Made by a program: the position numbers and the translations under genes
Part shown: piece by piece, positions 36,791-45,216 of the stretch
Layout: the number at the start of each line of letters is the position of its first letter
Position numbering within the stretch: the first letter of the stretch is position 1
Source: Nitrospirales bacterium
Lineage (GTDB): Bacteria > Nitrospirota > Nitrospiria > Nitrospirales > UBA8639
Reading direction: 5' to 3'
Length of the DNA stretch: 45,216 nucleotides
Assembly (NCBI GenBank): GCA_007570995.1
Contig: RKSG01000055.1
Location: forward strand, 1-45,216
Notes under the pieces: generated by a model
Database searches by the model: none
The model's input: only the letters and a program-made list of their open reading frames with translations
Told to the model about the DNA's origin: nothing

Positions 36791-37508
36791 ACGAGTGTTG
36801 CTGTCAGGAACCGGTCTCGAATACAACAGAAACGGGGCATCGTGTATGCCTTATGCGCACTTTGCTCTGATCGTGCCTGCTCCAGCAGTCTCCGGCCGTG
36901 TGACACGTTCGGATTACACCATGGAGTCCGACTGAGTGTACAAACCACCCACGCTCTCTTGCTGCTTGGCGAGAAACGATCTGATCGGCAGTCATTTCTC
37001 CATGGTGATCGCCAAGACAGTGCAAAGGGGAGCCGTTCCCCTGTGCATTGTTCGCCGTGACAATCACCGCTCTCATGCCGGTGCTTGAATTCGGCATCGT
37101 GTTTCATGTCTTTCGCGTGCGGGGTATTGCAGACGGTGACGATGCCACGGTGTCTTGATGAGATCATGCACTATAAAATGCTGGTGCTGAAGGAGTCAAA
37201 AAATACGCTGTCGCAGCAGCCAGGTGCGATGACCACGGAGAAAGATGTACAGACGAACTGCGGGGAACCTGATGACAATGGCAAAAAACATTCTGCAACG
37301 CGGCACCTGCGCTGTGCCTGGTTTTGTTCTGTGCTCAGTGGTTGCGGCCGCCGAGGTGCCCATCCGGCGATGATGGAGGAACGGGAACGCCAGTGTCAGG
37401 ATGGCGGTGATCGGTCCAACTTGCCCGTTCCTTGTCCGTGTGCTTGAATAGACGTCCCGGTTTTACCTGCCCCCCCTTGTCTGTGTGGTAACAGGAGTAC
37501 GGTCTTCC

Positions 37509-38630
37509 GTGAAAGTCCCGTTGTTGGATTTAAAGGCGCAGTTTCGGCAGATCCGTTCGGATGTGCTGTCGGTCATTGAGGCGGTCTGCGACGAGCAAGG
37601 TTTTATACTCGGTCAACGGGTCGAGGATTTTGAAACGGCCATCGCCGCGTATCTTGGGTGTCGGTATACCGTCGGCGTGGCCTCAGGGAGTGATGCCTTA
37701 CTGTTGTCGTTAATGGCAGTGGGGTTGGAACCCGGCGATGAAGTGCTGACCGTACCGTTTACCTTCTTTTCCACGGCCGGGGTCGTCTCGCGGTTGCAGG
37801 GCGTACCCGTGTTCGTTGATATCCAACCGGACACCCTGACCATGGATCCCGACCAGATCGAGCGACGTCTCACACCACGCACGAAGGCAATCATTCCCGT
37901 CCATCTTTTCGGCCAATGCGCCAACATGGAGACGATCATGGATGTCGCCAATCATCATGGCGTCAAGGTCATTGAAGATGCCTGTCAGTCCATCGGTGCC
38001 AGTCGCCATGGGTGCAAAGCCGGGACATTCGGGCATGCTGGATGCCTGAGTTTTTTTCCGTCGAAAAACCTTGGGGGCATCGGCGATGGAGGGTTGGTTG
38101 CCATGAATGATCGGGACCTCCGTGAACAGATTCTGGCACTACGGGTCCATGGAAGCCGGTCGGACTATCACCATGACCATATCGGTCTCAACAGTCGTCT
38201 TGATGCCCTTGGGGCGGCGGTCCTGCACGTCAAACTTCGATACCTGGATGGGTGGAATGACAAACGAGCCAGGAATGCAGCCACCTATGAGCGGCTGTTT
38301 ACGGACGCTGGCCTGGGCGAGCACGTGACGTTGCCCATGACGGATTCGGGCAATGTCCACGTCTTCAATCAGTATACCATTCGTGCCCGCGCACGCGATG
38401 CGTTGATGGCTCATTTGAAGGAACGGAACATCGGGCATCGGGTCTACTACCCAGTCCCCCTGCATTTGCAGGAATGTTACCAACCGCTGGGCTATCAGAA
38501 AGGCGATCTTCCGGTTTCAGAGCGTGCGGCGCAGGAAGCGTTGTCCCTGCCGATTTATCCTGAACTCACGGATGAGCAGATGGAGCAGGTGGTCGCGAGT
38601 ATCGGAGAATACTACTTCGGCCATGCCTGA
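37509..38630 (+). CDS. DegT/DnrJ/EryC1/StrS family PLP aminotransferase
   Basis: VPLLDLKAQFRQIRSDVLSVIEAV; GVASGSDALLLSLMAVGLEPGDEVLTVPFTFFSTAGVV; VIEDACQSIGAS; FFPSKNLGGIGDGG; GTG at 37509. Confidence 0.92.
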   Translation: MKVPLLDLKAQFRQIRSDVLSVIEAVCDEQGFILGQRVEDFETAIAAYLGCRYTVGVASGSDALLLSLMAVGLEPGDEVLTVPFTFFSTAGVVSRLQGVPVFVDIQPDTLTMDPDQIERRLTPRTKAIIPVHLFGQCANMETIMDVANHHGVKVIEDACQSIGASRHGCKAGTFGHAGCLSFFPSKNLGGIGDGGLVAMNDRDLREQILALRVHGSRSDYHHDHIGLNSRLDALGAAVLHVKLRYLDGWNDKRARNAATYERLFTDAGLGEHVTLPMTDSGNVHVFNQYTIRARARDALMAHLKERNIGHRVYYPVPLHLQECYQPLGYQKGDLPVSERAAQEALSLPIYPELTDEQMEQVVASIGEYYFGHA

Positions 38631-38649
38631 CACGTGTGAGACACCCACT

Positions 38650-39078
38650 TCAGCGTTTCGTCTTGGTGGGCCGGGGGTATGTCGCCTGGATGGTGCTGCT
38701 GAGACCACCGCGTGCGGTAAAGGTTCCGGTCACGGTGGCCCAGGCGGGTTTGCAGGCTTTGACGAAATCCTGAAGGATCCGGTTGACGGCGTTTTCGTAG
38801 AAAATGCCGACGTGACGATAGGCATGGATGTACAGTTTGAGCGACTTGAGTTCCACACAGGCTTTGCGAGGCATGTAGTGAATGGTAATGGTGCCAAAGT
38901 CCGGAAGCTGGGTTTTCGGACAGATTGCCGTGTATTCCGGGATCTCGATGGTGATTTCATAACCTGGAAATTGATTGGGCCATGTCTCCAGTGGCGGGAG
39001 TGGCGTGTGTGTTCCGCTGGTGGCGTGGCGTTCCGTGTACGGGGTGTCGTCTTGCGGTCGGCGTTTCATGGCATCCAT
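38650..39078 (-). CDS. queF: NADPH-dependent 7-cyano-7-deazaguanine reductase
   Basis: FPGYEITIEIPEYTAICPKTQLPDFGTITIHYMPRKACVELKSLKLYIHAYRHVGIFYENAVNRILQD. Confidence 0.94.
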   Translation of the reverse strand: MDAMKRRPQDDTPYTERHATSGTHTPLPPLETWPNQFPGYEITIEIPEYTAICPKTQLPDFGTITIHYMPRKACVELKSLKLYIHAYRHVGIFYENAVNRILQDFVKACKPAWATVTGTFTARGGLSSTIQATYPRPTKTKR

Positions 39079-39338
39079 GTGTCCAAGCTTCGCGCGGTGT
39101 TCTCCCTGTAACCTGCGGTGGTGCACCCCGGAGTGTACAGGCTGCCCTGAATCTCCGCAATGGCAGTGGATGTGGGGGGCTGTGCACGCACGACTGCCGT
39201 TGTGTTGAGAAACGTGCGTCCCCTTCAATATAATTTTCACCTTGTGATTCCCTGCGATTTCGACTGTGGGGGGCTGGTGTGCTCCGACGGAGCCGTGGGT
39301 GGTGGTTGCCCGTTCTTCCGGGACAATGGGTCGTGGTC

Positions 39339-39836
39339 ATGATTGAGAGCGATGATTTTGTCAACGCCATACAGGATGCCGGCTTTGATTTTTTTACAGG
39401 GGTGCCCGACACGATATTAGGCGGTGTTCTCGACGTGCTGAGTCAACGCCGGGTGTATATCCCGTCGGTTCGGGAGGATGAAGCCGTGGCGATGGCAGCG
39501 GGTGCGTTTCTCGGGGGAAAAGTCCCGGTGGTGTTGATGCAAAATTCCGGTCTTGGCAATGCCTTGAACGTGCTCATGTCGCTTCATCTGATCTACAGGA
39601 TTCCGTGCCTGCTGATTATTTCCTGGCGGGGGTTTGAAGGCAACGATGCACCGGAACATCTGGTGATGGGGCACACCATGCCGCAGTTGATGGAGATAAT
39701 CCGGATTGCTCATCGAACGCTCTCCCGGGACACCATGGCCGATGATCTGCGGTGGGCCAGACAGACCGTGATGGAGCAACGTCTCCCTGTTGCGTTGTTT
39801 GTGAAAAAGGGGGTCGTGAAAACGATCCAGCCGTGA
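39339..39836 (+). CDS. Phosphonopyruvate/sulfopyruvate decarboxylase, alpha (N-terminal TPP) subunit
   Basis: FFTGVPDTILGGVLDVL; VREDEAVAMAAGAFLGGKVPVVLMQNSGLGNALNVLMSLHLIYRIPCLLIISWRG. Confidence 0.82.
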   Translation: MIESDDFVNAIQDAGFDFFTGVPDTILGGVLDVLSQRRVYIPSVREDEAVAMAAGAFLGGKVPVVLMQNSGLGNALNVLMSLHLIYRIPCLLIISWRGFEGNDAPEHLVMGHTMPQLMEIIRIAHRTLSRDTMADDLRWARQTVMEQRLPVALFVKKGVVKTIQP

Positions 39837-39875
39837 TGAATGTCCTGACGACCGGATACAGGAGTATCTCGATCC

Positions 39876-40487
39876 ATGCGACCTGAAGAAGGCGTGATGC
39901 AGAGTAGAGCCCAGGCGATGCAGGCACTCTTTGAAGTGCTGTCCGACCAGCCCGTGATTATTTGCAACGGGTTCCCGTCACGGGAAGCCCACAAGATCCG
40001 CGACCGCGCCGGCAATTTTTACATGATTGGGTCAATGGGTGTCGCGGCTTCCATCGGACTGGGTCTTGCCTGTGCCCGACCGGACCGACGAGTGGTGGTG
40101 TTTGACGGCGATGGGAATGTCCTCATGGGTATGGGTACGTTGGCCACGATCGGGGCCCTGCAACCCAGGAACCTGACGCATGTGGTGTTTGACAACGAAG
40201 TCTACGGGACCACCGGCAATCAGCCATCGTATTCACGGGTGGTTCGACTGGACCAGGTGGCGAAGGCAGCCGGGTATGCCACGGTCGAGCGTGTGTGGGA
40301 ACGGGAAGATATTGTGTATGAATTTACGGACATGCTGAACAGCGATGGCCCGAATTTTCTGCTGATCAAGGTCAATGAGCAGATAGAGGACGTGGACCGA
40401 GTGGCGCTGGATCCGTCCGAGATGACAACGCGTTTTCGCGTTGCTGTGGATGCGGACCAGCCTGTGAGATCACGGGAGAAAGGCTGA
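39876..40487 (+). CDS. Phosphonopyruvate/sulfopyruvate decarboxylase, beta (TPP-binding C-terminal) subunit
   Basis: GFPSREAHKIRDRAGNFYMIGSMGVAASIGLGLACARPDRRVVVFDGDGNVLMGMGTLATIGAL; TPP motif GDGN. Confidence 0.82.
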   Translation: MRPEEGVMQSRAQAMQALFEVLSDQPVIICNGFPSREAHKIRDRAGNFYMIGSMGVAASIGLGLACARPDRRVVVFDGDGNVLMGMGTLATIGALQPRNLTHVVFDNEVYGTTGNQPSYSRVVRLDQVAKAAGYATVERVWEREDIVYEFTDMLNSDGPNFLLIKVNEQIEDVDRVALDPSEMTTRFRVAVDADQPVRSREKG

Positions 40488-40491
40488 AGGA

Positions 40492-41592
40492 ATGCGTACG
40501 ATCTTGCTCAATCCCGGTCCGGTCAACGTGTCCGATCGTGTCCGCAATGCCTTGATGGGACCGGATCTCTGTCATCGGGAATCCGAATGTGTGGAGTTGT
40601 GTGACCGTATTCGTCGCAAACTGCTTGAAGCCTTTGTGCCGGGCGCGGAGTCGGATTACACCGCGATTCTGTTGACCGGGTCTGGCACCGCGGCGGTCGA
40701 GGCGTCGATCATGTCATGCCTGCCTGCGGGGAAGCGTCTCGTGCATGTCAACAACGGCGTGTACGGGGAACGGATTTCTTCCATCGTGGGGACACAACGC
40801 TTGGGGATTGCCGAAATCAAATGTGATTGGGTCACTCCGCCGGACCCGGAGACCATTCTGAAGTCACTGAAGCAGCAGCCGGCGGTGCATGCCGTGGCCA
40901 TGGTACATCATGAAACGACCCTGGGTTTGATCAACCCCGTCCATGAAATCGCCGAACACGTTGACAGCCGTGGGTGTGTCTTTATTCTGGATTCGGTCAG
41001 TGGATTAGGCGGGGAAGCCTTGGATATTGCGGGTCAGCATATGTACATGGTCGCCGGGACCGCGGGGAAATGCATTCAAGGATTTCCAGGGGTCTCATTC
41101 GTGCTGGTCCGAAAAGGTTTTATGGAAAATGTTGTGAAGTATCCCAGACGTTCCTGGTATTTGAGCCTGGCCAATTATTACGAAGCGCAGGAGCGGGGCA
41201 GTATGCCCTTTACCCCGGCCGTCCAGGTGTATGCCGCCTTTGATGAGGCCTTGTCCGAACTCCTCGAAGAAGGCGTGCATAATCGTATGAAGCGGTATAG
41301 ACGGCTGGCCACGCTGATTCGTGAACGCATGGAGTCTCTTGGGGTGCGGGCCGTGTTGCCGGCCAGTCTTCAGTCGAATTCGTTGACAGCTTTTTATATG
41401 CCGGAAGGTCTGCCCTATACCATCCTGCATGATCGTCTGAAAGATCGCGGCTACGTTATCTATGCCGGCCAGGGCCGTTTCGAGTCGAAGATTTTCCGTG
41501 TGGCACATATGGGCGCCTTGCAGGAACACCACATTGAAGGTTTTCTGGGGGCCTTTGAAGAGGTCGTGCGACACGAAACCGGTGGCGTATGA
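40492..41592 (+). CDS. 2-aminoethylphosphonate aminotransferase-like class V PLP enzyme (PhnW-like)
   Basis: ILLNPGPVNVSDRVRNAL; AILLTGSGTAAVEASIMSCLPAGKRLVHVNNGVYGER; HHETTLGLINPVHEIAE; AGTAGKCIQGFPGVSFVLVRK. Confidence 0.82.
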   Translation: MRTILLNPGPVNVSDRVRNALMGPDLCHRESECVELCDRIRRKLLEAFVPGAESDYTAILLTGSGTAAVEASIMSCLPAGKRLVHVNNGVYGERISSIVGTQRLGIAEIKCDWVTPPDPETILKSLKQQPAVHAVAMVHHETTLGLINPVHEIAEHVDSRGCVFILDSVSGLGGEALDIAGQHMYMVAGTAGKCIQGFPGVSFVLVRKGFMENVVKYPRRSWYLSLANYYEAQERGSMPFTPAVQVYAAFDEALSELLEEGVHNRMKRYRRLATLIRERMESLGVRAVLPASLQSNSLTAFYMPEGLPYTILHDRLKDRGYVIYAGQGRFESKIFRVAHMGALQEHHIEGFLGAFEEVVRHETGGV

Positions 41593-42335
41593 AGGCGGTC
41601 ATGTTGGCGGCGGGGGTGGGGAGGCGACTGCACGTCCTGACTCAGCATCGCCCCAAGTGCCTGATTGAAATCGGGGGCCGGTCGTTGCTGTATCGCTGTT
41701 TCGATGCCCTGCGTCAGTATGACGTGACCTGCGTCTGTCTGGTGATTGGCTACAAACGGGAATTGATTCGTGAAGCGGTGGCCGCCTATCCCTTCCCACT
41801 GGATGTGACATGCCTGGTCAATGCCGAGTTTGAACGCGGGAGTATTGGCTCTCTGTGGATGGCCCGGCAAGCACTGGATGATGACGCGGTGATCATGGAT
41901 GCCGATCTCCTGTTTCACCCTGCTCTCCTTGACCGGTTACTCTCTTCTCCGTTTCGCAATGCCTTGTTGGTGGATGAGACCGTGATGCAACAGACGGAAG
42001 AATGTATGGTCGCGGTGCGAGGGGAGCAGGTGGTGGCGTTGTCCAAGCAGATTCCGGAGGGCTATGACCGGATTGGCGAAGGCGTGGGGATGCTCCGCGT
42101 GGACTGTGCTGCTGTGCCGGAGTTGTTTCGGTCGGTGGGGGCGTGTGTGAATCGTGGCCTTCTGGATCTTGAATATGAAGATGCTCTGGAAGGGTTCTTT
42201 CGTGAGGTTCAGGTCGGTGTTGAGAAAATTGGGGGACTGCCCTGGATTGAAATTGATTTCCCGGAAGATGTTGAACGGGCGCAAACGCATATTTTGCCCT
42301 TGTTGGGAGAGGCGAACGACTGTGGTGGGACGTAA
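41589..42335 (+). CDS. Sugar/choline/AEP-type nucleotidyltransferase (PntC/LicC-like cytidylyltransferase candidate)
   Basis: MKAVMLAAGVGRRLHVLTQHRPKCLIEIGGRSLLYRCFDAL; ERGSIGSLWMARQALDDDAVIMDADLLFHPALLDRLL; ATGA overlap with the PhnW-like stop codon. Confidence 0.78.
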   Translation: MKAVMLAAGVGRRLHVLTQHRPKCLIEIGGRSLLYRCFDALRQYDVTCVCLVIGYKRELIREAVAAYPFPLDVTCLVNAEFERGSIGSLWMARQALDDDAVIMDADLLFHPALLDRLLSSPFRNALLVDETVMQQTEECMVAVRGEQVVALSKQIPEGYDRIGEGVGMLRVDCAAVPELFRSVGACVNRGLLDLEYEDALEGFFREVQVGVEKIGGLPWIEIDFPEDVERAQTHILPLLGEANDCGGT

Positions 42336-42376
42336 GGCTGCGGTCTGATCAGGCCTCGTGGAATGGCCGACAACCT

Positions 42377-43849
42377 GTGGATGGCACCCTCAAGCAATCT
42401 GAAATCAGCACGGTTGACACAGCCATTCTCCTGGCTTCGTCAGGCGTGTTTGATAGCGCGGCGGCTGAGCGATCCCCCGTCGGGGCGCTGACATGTGTTG
42501 GCGGCATGACGTTGTTTCAACGAACCCTCTGCACGCTTCAGCGTGGCGGGATTGCACACGTGCTGATTCTTGTGGGCGAGGAGGAGCGAGCGCTTCGTTC
42601 GTTGGTTCACGGTGATGATCGTCTCCGGATGGTCCTACGCTGGCTTTCTGTTCGCGAGTTTCCTCCGTTGCATGCTCAGACATGGGAGGCATTGACGGGT
42701 GAGATGAATGGCGCGTGTCTTATTCTTGGTTGTCACATCGTCTTTTTCCCGTCGTTGATTGTCTCTCTCAGGAAAGAAGGGCGAACAGGCCATGCCGTTG
42801 TGCCCATCGGGCAACCGGGTGACCGGGGGGACGCCCATCATGGCCGACGGTGGCGGTTTGATTTTCATCGGGACGGGCAGCCCCCGCGAATGACCGTTGC
42901 CGACCGGGGAGCTGCAGTCTTGGATTCCATGGCAGAGGAGGCCAGTGGGCTGGCATCCGCCGTTGATCTGGTCGTCTTGCCAGTTCGGTTCTTCAGGACA
43001 TCAGGGAGATGGGGCCGGTCGGCAACGGGAGCCATGGACCCGATCCGGTTAGCGTTGGAGCGGGCTGCACTGGAAGGGGCGGTGCGTGTGTTATCCCTTG
43101 CCCCCCATGGGTATCAGGATGTCCGTGAGACTGACGGGCCACGGAATGCAGAGCGCATGTTGTTCCAGGCGCTGCAAGTCGTGCAAGGGAGCCTGGATGG
43201 GGTGATGGATCGCTATGTCAATCGGAAGCTCTCCAGGTTGTGCAGCCGATTCTTTCTTCGCTTGCGCTGTCCGCCCACTGTCATTACCGTGCTGTCGCTG
43301 ATGGTTGGCCTCACAGGCGCGGCCTGTTTTGCCATGGGTTCGTACTGGCTGGATATTCTGGGGGCTGTGCTGTTTCAGGTTGCGGTGATTTTCGATTGTT
43401 GCGATGGAGAAGTGGCGCGCCTGACCTTTGCGGAATCCCGGGTTGGTCAGGTGCTGGACATCGTGGCGGACAATATTGTTCATATGGCGATCTTTGCCGG
43501 AGTGGCTTGGGGCGTGGCGCAGAACAGTCTCTGGCAATCGAGCTCCCTCTCGCTGATTGTCGGGGCTGTTGCCATTGTCTCTACCGGGGTAGCGTTGTGG
43601 TGTGTGCAACGGGTCAAGTCTCTCAAAGCGCAATCCAGGTCCTGGCAGTCTCTGAGTCTCACCCTTCGATCCCGCGTTGATGGGATTCTGGAACGCGTGG
43701 CCAACCGTGATTTTTCTGTTGTGGTGGCGGTGTGTGCCTGTTTGGGAATCCTGCCCTGGTTTTTATGGCTTGGGGCCGTGGGGGCAAGCGTGTTTGCCGT
43801 ACTGATGGCGTGGAACCTCCGTCAGGCATTGCGGTCTCGTCAATCCTGA
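42377..43849 (+). CDS. Fusion protein: degenerate nucleotidyltransferase-like N-terminus plus CDP-alcohol phosphotransferase
   Basis: C-terminal motif DGEVARLTFAESRVGQVLDIVAD matches DGx2ARx8Gx3Dx3D (43403-43471) with several TM helices; N-terminus VDTAILLASSGVFDS...VGGMTLFQRTLCTLQRGGIAHVLILVGEEE. Confidence 0.85.
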   Translation: MDGTLKQSEISTVDTAILLASSGVFDSAAAERSPVGALTCVGGMTLFQRTLCTLQRGGIAHVLILVGEEERALRSLVHGDDRLRMVLRWLSVREFPPLHAQTWEALTGEMNGACLILGCHIVFFPSLIVSLRKEGRTGHAVVPIGQPGDRGDAHHGRRWRFDFHRDGQPPRMTVADRGAAVLDSMAEEASGLASAVDLVVLPVRFFRTSGRWGRSATGAMDPIRLALERAALEGAVRVLSLAPHGYQDVRETDGPRNAERMLFQALQVVQGSLDGVMDRYVNRKLSRLCSRFFLRLRCPPTVITVLSLMVGLTGAACFAMGSYWLDILGAVLFQVAVIFDCCDGEVARLTFAESRVGQVLDIVADNIVHMAIFAGVAWGVAQNSLWQSSSLSLIVGAVAIVSTGVALWCVQRVKSLKAQSRSWQSLSLTLRSRVDGILERVANRDFSVVVAVCACLGILPWFLWLGAVGASVFAVLMAWNLRQALRSRQS

Positions 43850-43965
43850 CCTCCCTGCTTCGTGCATTGGTCCCGAACACAGTGCGCATGCCGTGTCACG
43901 TGTAAGCGATGGTGTTGCACCTCGATCATGGCGTGTAGGTCCCATTCACGTTCCGTGTTCATCTC

Positions 43966-44955
43966 ATGATCAGAATCGTGTTCCTTGTATTCGGTCTTGT
44001 TGTACTGGGCGGACTGCTCTGGCATATCGGTCCGTTACACATCATGAGGACGGCTGAACAGATTGGCTTTATCCCGTTCTGCATTATTCTTACCCCTTTT
44101 CTGGTGGTGTACAGTCTCGATACCTATGGATGGTGGCTGACGCTGGGCCCCTGGGCAGGGCGAGTCGGGTTTATCCGCTTGTTCATGGTAAGAATGTCCG
44201 GCGAGGCTATTAACGTGACGACCCCGACCTCCGTGCTTGGCGGCGAACCTCTGAAGGCCTATCTGCTGACGCGATATGAGGTTCCCATGGTCGATGGACT
44301 GGCGTCCATGGTGATAACCAAGACCATCATGGTCATGGCACAGATTGTCTTCATGTTGTTGGGGATTGGCCTTCTGTGGTGGTTCGTTGGGGGTGGGATG
44401 TACAACGTCCTGGCTGCATTGGTCAGTGTGGGTCTGCTCTCGTTTGTCGTTTTCCTGTTCGTGATTATCCAGCGATATGGCATCGGGATGGGGCTGTGCA
44501 CCTTGGCTGAAACGTGTCGGATTCGATCTCGATGGCTTGTGGCCTGGCGGCCACAGTTGTTGGAGTTGGACCAGGCCGTGCGCAATTTTTACCGGCATCG
44601 CAGGCAGACGTTTGTCCTGTCCCTTGGCGTGCACTTTGTCGCATGGTTGACGGAAATGTTCGAAGTCTATGCGATTTTGTACTTCCTTGGTGCGGAAACC
44701 GGATGGCTGCAGTCTTTGTCCATTGCCGCAATCGCTGTCCTGATCAAGGGCGCGATGTCAGTGATTCCAGGTGGTTTGGGTGCGCAGGAAGGCGGTTATC
44801 TTTTTTTGCTGATGGGACTGGGATATGGTGAGATGACAGGGATCACCTTTGCCCTCATTCGTCGAATCCGCGAAATCATCTGGATCCTGGTTGGGCTGGT
44901 CTTTCTGGCCGTCCTGAGGAGCAAGCGCACGCGTGCCGCCCCGGCGTCGGGGTGA
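43966..44955 (+). CDS. Lysylphosphatidylglycerol synthase TM-region/flippase-like (UPF0104) membrane protein
   Basis: Polytopic 329 aa; INVTTPTSVLGGEPLKAYLLTRYEVP; SVIPGGLGAQEGGYLFLLMGLG. Confidence 0.82.
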   Translation: MIRIVFLVFGLVVLGGLLWHIGPLHIMRTAEQIGFIPFCIILTPFLVVYSLDTYGWWLTLGPWAGRVGFIRLFMVRMSGEAINVTTPTSVLGGEPLKAYLLTRYEVPMVDGLASMVITKTIMVMAQIVFMLLGIGLLWWFVGGGMYNVLAALVSVGLLSFVVFLFVIIQRYGIGMGLCTLAETCRIRSRWLVAWRPQLLELDQAVRNFYRHRRQTFVLSLGVHFVAWLTEMFEVYAILYFLGAETGWLQSLSIAAIAVLIKGAMSVIPGGLGAQEGGYLFLLMGLGYGEMTGITFALIRRIREIIWILVGLVFLAVLRSKRTRAAPASG

Positions 44956-44982
44956 TGGGGCTCCGACACAAGCGGGAAAGCA

Positions 44983-45216
44983 TTACCGATCCCTGTTGAC
45001 CATGTAATCGGCGACGACGGCGAGGGCGCGCTTGGCCGTGGAATCTTCAAAGGTCGTGATATTCGCCATCGCGGCATGGAGGTATTCGTGGGAACGATCC
45101 CGGGTGTACTGCAACGAGCCATAGCGACGCATAAGGCCTGTGAGATGAAGCACATGCTGCTCGTCAAGGGATCCGGTTTCAATGTTCGTGACCAGGCGTT
45201 GGCGGTCCTCAACCGG
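44983..45216 (-). CDS. C-terminal part of a polyprenyl diphosphate synthase (truncated by the window edge)
   Basis: Reverse-strand frame not in the ORF track: PVEDRQRLVTNIETGSLDEQHVLHLTGLMRRYGSLQYTRDRSHEYLHAAMANITTFEDSTAKRALAVVADYMVNRDR-stop. Confidence 0.75.
   Translation of the reverse strand, partial: PVEDRQRLVTNIETGSLDEQHVLHLTGLMRRYGSLQYTRDRSHEYLHAAMANITTFEDSTAKRALAVVADYMVNRDR

Overview
This 45.2 kb window is a GC-rich, gene-dense bacterial chromosome segment. Gene content (an NXR-gamma/ethylbenzene-dehydrogenase-like heme subunit beside a diheme cytochrome c) suggests a Nitrospira-like bacterium; that placement is inference. Most of it is housekeeping: ubiA, tRNA-Thr(CGU), treY/glgC/treZ, purH, purD, a Sua5/YrdC protein, L-threonine aldolase, a ComM-like ATPase, kdsD, a WecA-like transferase, galE, metG, holB, tmk, a DUF502 protein, glmU, glmS, a CysQ-like phosphatase, a DegT-family aminotransferase and queF. 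The strongest candidate for an unusual system is at 39.3-45 kb. It is a co-directional cassette with split phosphonopyruvate/sulfopyruvate decarboxylase subunits, a PhnW-like aminotransferase, a PntC/LicC-like nucleotidyltransferase, a nucleotidyltransferase-like/CDP-alcohol phosphotransferase fusion and a flippase-like membrane protein. This resembles a pathway for making, CMP-activating and transferring an aminoethylphosphonate-type headgroup, but no pepM is present in the window. Other notable items: a gene end made of near-identical 51-bp repeats (DLDNDGRWDYGRGGTDR) at the left edge; a BcgI-like nuclease-methylase gene with a truncated specificity-subunit remnant beside tRNA-Thr; an inverted pair of REP-like palindromes upstream of that tRNA; and a decayed polysaccharide locus (flippase and glycosyltransferase pseudogenes) at 23-25.2 kb. 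All calls come from reading the sequence and the ORF translations; no database search was run.
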